A stretch of 64,000 bases of DNA from Tiliqua scincoides. Taxonomy: Eukaryota > Chordata > Lepidosauria > Squamata > Scincidae. The notes below the pieces were generated by a model. The model was not told the origin of the DNA. It ran no database searches and saw only the letters and a list, made by a program, of their open reading frames with translations. Shown here one piece after another: positions 55,590 through 64,000 of the stretch. The position numbers were made by a program, and so were the translations under genes. The stretch lies in assembly GCF_035046505.1 (NCBI RefSeq), contig NC_089827.1, positions 20,787,853 through 20,851,852 of the forward strand, written 5' to 3'. Every line of letters starts with the position of its first letter. Position 1 is the stretch's first letter.

Positions 55590-56221
55590 GTCTGGGCCCA
55601 GTCCAATGAACACTCGAGACAACACACGTGGGAGAAAGGGCCACTTTATTAGCATTTTAACACAGAAAAGGAGGCTGAGACCTGCAGTTGCAGGGGTAGA
55701 GAAACCCCTGCATAGTGCGGAGGCAGGACCACTGGGCGGCCCCAGAACCAACTCTGACCCCCAGGCAGGATGTGCAGCAGACTCCAAGCTGCGCCCCGTT
55801 CTTGGGTGATGCAGCTCATCCAGGTCTGTCCCATAAGGGGAAGGCAGCCGGACTGCAGGCTGTGCCACCTGGAGCCGCTGAGCCTCTGAAGAGGACCCCG
55901 GCGATCCTGGCCAGGGCCCCAGTCAATGTCTTCGTGCCGCTGAGCCACTGAGGACTGCTATTGGGTTCTGCCCTGCCTATGCTGTCTGAAGGTACACTCC
56001 ACAGTCCCAAGCACGCCTCAACTGCACCACCTGCCACAAGGAGGGGTCAGCCTAGCGCTTGAGCCCCCCACTCCCAAACAGGGGGAGAGGTGCCTTAAGG
56101 CCATCCTGCAGGTCTCTCAGAAAGATGTCCGCCCCCTGCTCAGATAAGTGCCCCCATCTCCTCTGTAGAGAGCAGGCATCAAGAAGGCAACAGCTGGATG
56201 CACAATGACCCGTCCACCAGT

Positions 56222-56620
56222 CTATGCCACAAACTGGCCAATCTCTTTGGCAACCTTCCTCATCCTCTCCACCTTAGCACAGCGGCTGGCACCACGCCAC
56301 ACCCACTGCTGTAGGAAATCCAACCAGACCGCCATGATTCTGGGCAGCCAACCCTGAAGGGTGGTGAGCTCCTTGCCTGCTCTGGGTCTGAGCAGCAGCC
56401 CGGACATCCAACACAGATCATTTTCATGCTGGTGGATCACCAATACGTCAGGCGACAAGTTTTCCTTCAATTACTCCGCCATTGCGGGCAGCAGCTGGCC
56501 CCACCGCATCCCCTGCTTGGCCAGCCAGCCAACTTTCATGGCAGGGCTGAGCTCGAGCTGCGTTCCAAATTGCCTCGCAGCTGCCCACTTGTGGGCCCAA
56601 ACTACCATGGAATGGCCGCA
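56222..56620 (-). pseudogene. SGNH hydrolase-like domain of the retroelement, fossil
   Basis: Within the longest open stretch (56470 to 56222) the peptide has the blocks PDVLVIHQHENDL and QQWVWRGASR. They correspond to the conserved 'DVLVIHLGxNDL' and 'VWRGA' signatures of the esterase/hydrolase domain carried by DIRS/Ngaro-type retroelements. The role of this domain in such elements is not established. Broken copy. Confidence 0.65.
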
Positions 56621-56689
56621 GAAAGGTTCACGAACCAGCTTCTCACCGCATCCTGCAGAAGGGGAAAAGAGAAGTTATTGCCACAACCC

Positions 56690-57515
56690 CTGCCCTTTCT
56701 AAGCAGGTTGTCATCAGACTATCGCCCCTCCCTCACCAGAGCAGGAACTGCTCACATGTTAAGTGAGTTGGTGGCCTCCCCCCTCTCTACAATGAAATAG
56801 GGGCTGCGTACCTGTTAGCAGGTTGTTGACAGCACATCCCACCTCTCCCACTGGAGCAGGGACAGCACGCCCATTAAAGCGGTTGGTAACACTGCCTGTT
56901 AAGCAGGTTGGTAGCAACATTGCGGACATAACCTCACCCTTCCCCCGCTGGAGGAGGGGCCGCTCATCTCTTAAGCAGGTTGGTAACCTCACCCATCTCT
57001 CAAGGAACAGGGGTAGCATACCTGCCAGCGGGTTGTTAACAGAACGTCACCCCTTGCCCACTGGAGGAGGGGCCGCTCACCCATTAAGCGGGCTGTGTAA
57101 CCTCACCTCTCTCTCAAGGAACTGGGGCAGCATACCTGCTGGCGGGGTGTTGACAGAATGTCACCCCTCTTCCACTGGGCAGGGGTAGCACACTCGTTAA
57201 GTGGGCTGGTAATAACATCGCCCCTAAAGCAGTGGGGGCCGAGCACCCATTAAGCATGCTGTTAACAGAAAAATCCTCCCTCTCAAGGAGAAGGGCCACA
57301 ATCCTGTCAAGCGGGCTGGTAATTGAACATCACCCCTTTCCTAGGAGGAGGGGCAGAGCACCCATTAAATGGCTGCTAATAGAACACCCCCCCTCTTGAA
57401 GAAGAAGGGGCCACAAATCTGTAAGTGGGTTTCTAACCAAACATTGCCCCTCCCCCAGGAGCCGGGACAGCATACCCATTAAGTGGGCTGTTAACAAAAC
57501 ATCACCATTCCCAGG
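56690..57515. repeat. Degenerate tandem array, units of about 60 bp
   Basis: Roughly a dozen units follow one pattern: a 'cccctcccccactggagcag' part, then 'gggcagcacacccattaag', then 'gggctgttaacagaacatc'. Neighbouring units differ by many substitutions and small length changes. The array lies inside the retroelement fossil, upstream of the hydrolase-like domain on its coding strand. A short run of three 'ccattcccagggtt'-type units follows at about 57505-57542. Confidence 0.85.
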
Positions 57516-57663
57516 GTTCCATTCCCAGGGTTCCATTCCCAGAATTTACATGGAAGGCAAAAATTGCATTAAAGCAAATCATTTAAAAAACAATGTCCCT
57601 TTGCCTTTGCTATTTATAAACAGCCTTGCTCACCTTTGTGATGTAAGACAGAGTCATTAGGCA

Positions 57664-57848
57664 GACAATCCATCAATCAGTCTCTCTCCAGGTGCTTAGA
57701 AAGGTTTCACTCTGAACCAGCCACCCCTCCCTTCACCAATCCAAAGTGATTATCTTGCTTTCATGTGCTCAGGGGGAAGGGAGGGGGTCACTTGCCTTGT
57801 AGTGAAGCTGTTCTAAGTGCCTGGAGAGAGAATGATTGATGGATTGTC
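57664..57848. repeat. Inverted repeat with 38-bp near-perfect arms
   Basis: Arms 57664-57701 ('gacaatccatcaatca' to 'gcttagaa') and 57811-57848 (reverse complement, about three mismatches). Weaker pairing continues inward to 'cccctccctt'/'aagggagggg'. It is likely a small foldback or MITE, but no clear target duplication is visible. Confidence 0.8.
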
Positions 57849-58446
57849 AGCCAGCTGCCCTCTCGCGCATTAACAAGGTTATTGTTAAACAACTTTTTCC
57901 CTGTAATTTAAAGGGCCCTTATTGTGTTGAGATAAAACCGCAGTTGAAAAATTCGTGAATAATTAGGTTATACATCTATAAATATTTTCTTACTTCTTTG
58001 CTGCATTTAAGCAGTGTTTCCCAAACTGTGGCTTGGGATCCACCAGTGGATCATGAGCCAATTTTTGGTGGGTTGCAAAATGTTTCTGAAATATTTAAAA
58101 AAAATTTAGCAAGCACTCTTGCCCAATTTGCAGAATAAAATTGCAATAGCGGCAGTCTGGATGGAGAGACCATTCTTGTGGTTGGAATACTAACCTGTGA
58201 TATGAGGTAATCTTCATACTCCCAAATTAAAATGTCACATTTTCCTATTTTCTCTAGTAATTGGTGTGCTGTAGATCAAATGTGAACCCAGTTTCAGCCT
58301 TTTATCTGGCCTGGAAGTCCCCAATTGCATGTCTTGCTCTTCAGTTCAGTCTTCTGGGTACCCTGGAATGACTGTAAAGGTTTGGGAAAAGAGTCCTTCA
58401 ACTCCATTTCTAGGAAGAGTGTAGCAAATGTCTATACATGCATGGT

Positions 58447-59622
58447 CAGGGGTCAGCAACCTTAAACACTCAAAGAGCCATTTGGACTCGTTTTCCGGAA
58501 AAAAGAAAACCTTGGAAGCCACAAAACCCTTTTGACATCTAAAATGAAGATAACACTGCATATATAGTTTGTGCTCCCCTTGTATAGGTTCCAGTTATAT
58601 AATACACTCCCCTCTTAGAGGTCCCACTAAAAATCAGGTCCAGACCCACAGTTGGAGAACAACTGTTTTAGATTGTGCACAGGTGAACTGCTTGTGAAGG
58701 ATACTGTCATTCTTTACAGTCATTTACTTCTGTACTTTTGTAAATGCCTTTACACACAATACTACCTCTGAACAAGACCACTTAGTACTACTTAACACTG
58801 TTCACAAAAGTGCTCCTGAACAAACAAGCTAAGAGTTCAAAACTGCATAAAATAAAAGGCATACTAACAGTGATTACTTCCCAACAATGAAATATGCTTT
58901 GGTGCTACATATACAGTATGTTACACATACAGTATACAAACATATACAGAATACCATCTGGTGCAGGGGTCTCCAAACCCCTTTCAAGTTTCCAAGTGAA
59001 GGAAATGGAGCAGTGAGAGTGTGAGTGAGTGACGGGGGAATGCTGAGTAGGGAGCTTGAAGGCTGTAATCCTGGGCACACTTTCCTGGGAGCAAGCACAA
59101 TGGGACTTACTTCTGAGGAGACACACACAGGACTGTGCTCAGAGCTTGGGAGGAGGACTGAGCAGCTGCACTCAGGAAATGGGGCAGAGAGGGCGAGTAA
59201 GTGATGGGGGAATGCTGACTGGGGAGCTAATCCTGGGCACACTTTCCTGGGAGTAAGCACAATGGGACTTACTTCTGAGGAGACACACACAGGATTGTGC
59301 TCAGAGCTTGGGAGGAGGACTGAGCAGCTGCACTCAATTGCTTGCTTTTGCGACGGAGGGAACGTGCGGTGGCGGCGGGGGCTTGCCCTCAGTGGTGGTG
59401 CAGGCTCTTTGGGCAGGAGCTGCTCCGCCCGCCCGTTTGCACCCTCTCCTATGGGGCGCAGCCGCAGGACGCGTGGGAGCTGTGTGCTCAGGCTGGTGAG
59501 CGGCGGCTGCGTCGCAGGAGGGGCGAGCCCCTCCCCCCCAGACGGGTTGGCCCGGCACGGAGCCTCAGCAAAAGGCTGAAAGAGCCGCTTGCCGCTCCAG
59601 AATGGCAGGTTGCCGACCCCAG
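58447..59622 (+). mobile_element. Inner hAT element with perfect 8-bp duplication
   Basis: Left end CAGGGGTCAGCAACCTTAAA, right end 'ggcaggttgccgaccccag'. Perfect octamers TGCATGGT flank it (58439-58446 and 59623-59630). The left part has 'ctcaaagagccatttggact' and the right part 'gaaagagccgcttgccgctc', a known pairing in reptile hATs. The right third (59340-59600) is strongly CpG-rich. It contains a 172-bp tandem duplication with short-MITE sequence. Confidence 0.92.
59001..59335 (+). repeat. Tandem duplication of about 172 bp
   Basis: 'ggaaatgg', 'gggggaatgctga', 'aatcctgggcacactttcct', 'gagacacacacaggattgtg' and 'gaggactgagcagctgcact' occur twice (59001-59174 and 59175-59335) with few differences. 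Each unit includes a short MITE. The copies look recent relative to the host element. Confidence 0.93.
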
Positions 59623-59830
59623 TGCATGGTAATATGTTAGGTCTCTAGCAGTCTTGGGAACACAGCACTCCAATTATTTTTAATTAATACTTTATCAATT
59701 ATTGATAAAATATTATTTCTTTCTATATCTTTTTTTTTGTCTAATAGAGCTATGTGGGTCACGACAGGTTGTCATTTTAAAAAAGTGGATCCTGTGCTAA
59801 AAAGTTTGAGAAACACTGATTTAAGAGGTT

Positions 59831-60402
59831 TAAAGAAAAATCCAAAGGCAAATTCAGTGACAACATGCAGGTAAAAAGCGGAGATTCAGTATATCCTAGA
59901 CCAATTTCCAGACAATTTTCACACTGCACAGCCTAATATTAACTCATTAGACCACCATGCTGTAGGTACGAAATGAGAAATTTTTAGGTCTGTTGAACAT
60001 GGTCAGTGTTTCACAGTTGGTTAGGTTAAAGTGCTGACGTGCAGGTGTTTCTGTAAGCATGATATACTGAGAGAATCTAATGTTCAGTGGCCCTCAAACT
60101 TACACTTTCACCTGTGAGGCAGTCTGGTCTAGTGAATAATGTATAACATATAGGTGAGGTTATGACCTACTTATCTGTGTTTTCACATTCTGCGCAGCTA
60201 TTTTTATTGGAACATCCAGTTGTTTCTAAAGTTTGGGATTTGATGATCCAGGGGCAAAACAGCACACTGGAGATGGGTATGTCAGTGTTCATACTATGGA
60301 GCAACCTCCTGGTAATTTAAAATGAAAATCTTTACCAACATTTTTTAATTTGTCCAGTTGAAGAACAGTTCACATTGTCCATGAAAACTGTAGTTGCTAA
60401 TA
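59831..60402. other. Unassigned intergenic DNA
   Basis: AT-rich, with no exon or element recognised. Confidence 0.35.
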
Positions 60403-60490
60403 CAGACAATTCTCAGTATCCACTGGGATTAGAATCCTGGAAAATCCCACAGACACCAAATCCACAGATACAGAATCATTGACTTTTTGG

Positions 60491-60853
60491 CAGTAGTTCT
60501 CAAACTTTTAGCACAGGGATCCACTTTTTAAAATGAGAATCTGTCAGAACCCACCGGAAGTGATGTCATGACTGGAAGTAACATCATCAAGCAGGAAAAT
60601 TTTTAACAATCCTAGCCTGCAATCCTACCCACACTTACCCAGGAGTAAGTCCCACTTACTATCATTGTTAAAAGTATTTACATAGTAGCCTCTTCAAAGT
60701 ACAGGTCTGTAACATTTCCCCAAATGCAGTCACAGATCATGGGAGCATCAAGTTGACTATATTAAAAATAAAATATTGAAATGAATAAGAACCCACATGA
60801 AATTGGCTCATGACCCACCTAGTGGGTCCCGACCCACAATTTGAGAAACACTG
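60491..60853 (-). mobile_element. Non-autonomous hAT, copy 2, inside a Tigger-like element
   Basis: Begins CAGTAGTTCTCAAACTTTTA and ends AATTTGAGAAACACTG. It is the inverse of 19803-20142, with 'gaagtgatgtcatgactgga', 'atttccccaaatgcagtcac' and 'tgacccacctagtgggtccc'. The flanking octamers CTTTTTGG and CCTTATGG match at 6 of 8. Confidence 0.87.
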
Positions 60854-60921
60854 CCTTATGGGATCAATGGGGCTTGTGAGAAAATTGGATTGACACAAAT
60901 ACTGACTGGAATGTAGATAGT

Positions 60922-61131
60922 TTAGAATGGCCACAGTTGACTCTAGAATGCCCTGGATGGCTCTAATGGCCATAGAAGGCTTCAGAATAGCTTGGATAGC
61001 TTTAAAATGGCCACAGTGAGACTCAAAATGGCCACTGCGAGATTCAAAATGGCAACCATGAGATTCCAAATGGCCTCCACAGAAGCTGGGATTGCTTTAG
61101 AATGGCCCAGATAGCATCAGAATGACCACGG
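60922..61131 (+). repeat. Degenerate tandem repeat with core AAAATGGCCAC
   Basis: About nine units of ~20-24 bp, each with a variant of 'ttagaatggccacag' or 'ttcaaaatggccactgcgag'. Units vary in length and sequence. It lies inside the Tigger-like element. Confidence 0.85.
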
Positions 61132-61239
61132 TTAACAGACCACAAATGGTGCAAGGTAAGTCACGCTCTTCATTCCTGTGGATAAGCAAATCCATGGGAA
61201 CAGAGTGCACAGATACAGAGAATTGACTGTACATTTACT

Positions 61240-61765
61240 GCCCAATTCTATGGGCCATTTACTGCGGCGGAACTCTTGATCTGCTGCTGAAAGTACTGAT
61301 GTGGCATCATAAAAGACATGCTGTTGCCATGCACTTCAGGGTAAAAATGGCCGAAGTTCCCATACATGAAGCAGTGGCTACTAGTTCTGTGCTGATGCAG
61401 GTGTGGCAGTGGCGGCATTTTGAAGGCAGGAGGGAGACAATTGGATAGATGAGGATCAGGGTGGGCAGGGGGTGTTTCAAGGGTAGAAGGGGTGGATTCC
61501 GGTGGTGGCAGCGCATGCTGGAATGCTATCCCCCATTACCTGGCTTGATAACCCCCCTCCCCTTACACCAGCAAAATAGTAGGTGTGGGTCCTAGGAGAT
61601 GCATTGGCTATCATGCAGCCTACCAAGAGGTAGGTAAAAAATATTTTTACTTGTCTCTTCCAGGCCGTCTGACCTCTCCCACCATCACAGCATGGGGAAC
61701 ATGATGTGCTGGTGGTACTGCATGCTATGGGCTGGTAGGGGTTAGAATTAGGTGGCCCATTTCTT
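61240..61765 (+). mobile_element. Long MITE, diverged copy
   Basis: Starts 'ctgcccaattctatgggcca' and ends near 'gggttagaattaggtggccc'. It has the 'aaaatagtaggtgtgggtcc' block and G/C-rich filler common to this group. Confidence 0.5.
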
Positions 61766-62114
61766 TTGGTTGGGCCTAATCACCATCATAATTCAGGCAA
61801 GGCCATTCTAAATAGCTCCCAGGGAAGCTTGTTCATCTCTTCTTTACCAGTCCTATCCCCCCAGCATGTATCCCGCAGGAGACTTTTTTTTAATTGATTC
61901 TCAACTATTATGATTCATTCCTCCAAGAAACTGAGAGAGCAATGCATGGTTTCCAGGAAGTGTTCAATGCAGACAGTTTACAGGGCCAGAACGAATTGGC
62001 TTCAGGAATAAAATATACCTGCAATGCTATTCTGAGACAAAAGAGGAAAAAGCAACTAGGAAAATGCAATTAATTTGCATTTGTGACAGTGCAAGGGAGG
62101 ATTGTTAAGAAGAT
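61766..62114. other. Unassigned intergenic DNA
   Basis: No exon or element recognised. Confidence 0.35.
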
Positions 62115-62292
62115 GGGGCCATAGTTCAGTGGTAAAGCACATGCTTTGTATGGAGAAGTTCCCAGGTTCATTCTCTGGCATCCCTAGGGAGATCTTAGAG
62201 AGATTCCCTCTGAAATTCATGGAGAGCTGTCAGGTCAGACAGTGTTGAGCAAGACAGACCCATGGCATAAGACAGCTTCATAGTAACATATG
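62115..62292 (+). mobile_element. tRNA-Ala-like SINE, best-preserved copy
   Basis: 'ggggccatagttcagtggta', 'aagcacatgctttgtatgga' and 'cccaggttcattctctggca' follow the tRNA-Ala plan with clear A and B boxes of an RNA polymerase III promoter. The SINE body 'attccctctgaaattcatgg' and the 3' 'aagacagcttcatagtaac' follow. It is not a tRNA gene: the acceptor stem does not pair and the sequence continues into the SINE body. Confidence 0.82.
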
Positions 62293-63344
62293 AAGATCTA
62301 AATGTATGCTAAAAGGACAACAGAATAAGGAGATTCTCACCACTCCCTCAACAGAACCAAGTGCAGTTGGATGAGGCAGCATCCCACCCTGGAAACACTG
62401 CTCCCTTCCCTCGACTTGGATAATTGGATTGAACCCTAGTAATAATTACGCTAGGCCATCTTACCGTTCCAAAAATGCCTCTGCCCCAACCATTATCCAT
62501 GAATACCCCTTGGTGAATGGGCTACCGTTTTGTTGCATTCATAACTGAGGAACCTTGAGAGTTATGGGAAGGAAGCTTTGGTTGAGGACGGTCAATAAAA
62601 CTCGGCAGCATTTGCTGATCTCCCCATTCACAACTCTGGATTGGGACCATAGTATCGGACTCTGTATCACAACTCTGGATTGGGACCATAGAATTAGGAC
62701 CACCCATTTCTGGCTTCTCTTTTATCACCCAAGTTACTGTTCCTGAACTACAGGCCACAGTTCAAGCAGTAATCAAGGAAAGGGATATTAAATCATATAC
62801 TTTAATTTCCCAAATTACCCAAAACCTGTACGGTTTATAAATTACCTTCAACTTTTGCATTAACTTCAAACATTGCATTCAACATTCATTACTGTAGTAG
62901 GTTGATTTTATGCATTATCTGTACTGGAACATTTCTTCCATTTAAATTTCATTTTAACCAAGGAAGGAAGGAGCTGAAGATAGTCCCAGAGGTTTATGAC
63001 TTCTACCCAGGAGCATACAGCTTGCAAATCTTGCCTTGCCTTGAGAAGTAAAAAAAATTGGATGCACTTCTTGATTCCATTACTTCACTTCCTTGAAAGA
63101 AACACAGTGATTCATCTGAACAGTGGCTTAAATTTTAAACCATATACCCTCTTGCTTTAACAGTAGTGAACATAATAGACTGAAAACAATTGTTATCAAA
63201 CATAATTGTTTCAAAAGAGGATATTGCAAGCTAAAAGGAATGTACAAACCCTAGTCGTTCCTACAACTGCCCTTATCTAAAGTAGTGGCCAATCCTGAAA
63301 TAAACTAGAACATAAAGTGATGTAGAACATGAAGATTTTCTCAC
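62293..63344. other. Unassigned intergenic DNA
   Basis: Includes a short direct duplication of 'caactctggattgggaccat' at 62630-62690. No exon recognised. Confidence 0.4.
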
Positions 63345-63900
63345 CGCCCGATCCTATTCAGATGCTGTGCCAATGTCACATGGACACCAGTGTGATGTCC
63401 ATCATACCTTACGCCTGTCCAGGCAACACCAATTCAGCACAGTCCTTCCCAGCAGTGCTGACAGTATTCATGGAAACACTGATACAGCCCGCCATCCACA
63501 GTGCAGTGTCCTGACAACAGTGTTGTCATCGGCACAATGCCCGTGTGTCTGTGTGTCATCACTGTGATGTCCAAGAACCAGTCACTTCATTTACCCAGTG
63601 CCAACACCAGCCAGCTGCCACTTTGGGCAGCCAAAGAAGCACTTCCAGGATGAGTGGATCAGGGGTAGGCACAGGTGCAGGACCAATGAATGGCCAAGGC
63701 TGGGGGAGAACCAGCCACTGGGAAGCAGCAGGACAGTAACAGGCTATCCACTATCTAAAGAGAGGTGCTCCAGGAACACTACACAAGTGCATTTGTGTGT
63801 GGGCTCTCTCACACAGACACACACACACACCCAGTCACTTTTGCATGACTGGCCTGAAACACTCGTGGCAGGGACCAAACAAGGGCAGAGGCAGGTCTAG
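63345..63900 (+). repeat. Dispersed repeat shared with 11560-11990
   Basis: 'ccgcccgatcctattcagat', 'ccttacgcctgtcc', 'attcatggaaacactgatac' and 'gatgtccaagaaccagtcac' follow the order of 11560-11790. A CA run lies at 63812-63832. The remaining 100 bp to the window end is unassigned. Confidence 0.45.
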
Positions 63901-64000
63901 AACTGACACCGACTACTCCACAAAGCTGCTCTCTAAGAACCCAGCCGTGACGGAAGGCAAGCAACACGCACATCATCCAGGATTTAACACTTTGCATCCA

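Larger units (their letters stand above)
55590..57540 (-). mobile_element. Tyrosine-recombinase-type retroelement (DIRS/Ngaro-like), fossil
   Basis: Read on the minus strand, this ~1.95-kb remnant has three parts: a tandem-repeat region (57515-56690), a hydrolase-like domain (about 56620-56222), and a 3' non-coding end with AATAAA near 55655. The 3' end is shared with a second copy at 47782. The hydrolase type is the one known from DIRS/Ngaro elements; no reverse transcriptase or recombinase is seen. The element is partial, broken in several places and probably old. Confidence 0.6.
58012..59818 (+). mobile_element. Outer hAT element of a nested pair
   Basis: Left end CAGTGTTTCCCAAACTGTGG, right end AAAGTTTGAGAAACACTG. 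The heptamer ATTTAAG abuts both ends (58005-58011 and 59819-59825), consistent with a slightly worn 8-bp duplication. Without the inner insertion the element is about 620 bp and has no coding capacity. Confidence 0.82.
60403..61229 (+). mobile_element. Tigger-like element interrupted by a hAT
   Basis: Ends CAGACAATTCTCAGTATCC and 'gatacagagaattgactg' are inverted counterparts. TA abuts each side (60401-60402 and 61230-61231). Subterminal 'caaatccacagatacagaat' and 'ataagcaaatccatgggaac' fit the Tigger-like pattern. A hAT occupies 60491-60853 and a degenerate tandem repeat 60922-61131. Confidence 0.75.

Noticed and set aside
62115-62185. tRNA-Ala gene
   Set aside because: The A and B boxes are present, but the acceptor stem does not pair and the sequence runs into a SINE body.

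Overview
The window looks like intergenic DNA from a squamate reptile, most likely a lizard. I infer this from its repeats: tRNA-Ala-like SINEs, 5S rRNA-derived SINEs, CR1 3' ends, retroposon tails followed by ATG/ATT microsatellites, many hAT and Tigger-like non-autonomous elements, and many copies of a MITE group whose ends read CAGCCCAATCC or GGGCGCAATCC. The family names come from memory. I recognise no host protein-coding exon, no tRNA or rRNA gene and no CRISPR array, so the window is best read as a gene desert or a large intron.

Layout. 0-13 kb: unassigned DNA with MITEs, a CR1 3' end, two retroposon tails that meet at an ATG microsatellite, and a Tigger-like element (10.05-10.38 kb). 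13.6-14.76 kb: the only long convincing ORF, 384 codons. Its first ~319 residues belong to a widespread, largely unnamed transposase-like family; its tail and stop come from other DNA, including a 90-bp MITE. 15-30 kb: clean hAT elements with 8-bp target duplications, a Tigger-like MITE with TA duplications, 5S SINEs (one with an 11-bp duplication, inside an older Tigger-like element), a candidate LTR inside an old hAT, and a foldback hAT. 30-45 kb: unassigned stretches, another hAT, two SINEs, a large CT/CA microsatellite, a 591-bp MITE flanked by TTA, a second LTR-like segment, a 274-bp palindrome near 40.9 kb, and more MITEs.

45-64 kb: the start of an L1 ORF1; two fossils of one retroelement family with a DIRS/Ngaro-type hydrolase (47.8-48.3 and 55.6-57.5 kb), the second containing an array of ~60-bp units; a hAT holding a CR1 piece (51.1 kb); a hAT inside a hAT (58.0-59.8 kb); and a hAT inside a Tigger-like element (60.4-61.2 kb).

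The most interesting items are the unnamed transposase-like ORF, the hairpin kept in diverged MITE copies, the foldback elements, and the nested insertions, whose relative order can be read directly. All family assignments and boundaries were made by eye without database searches.
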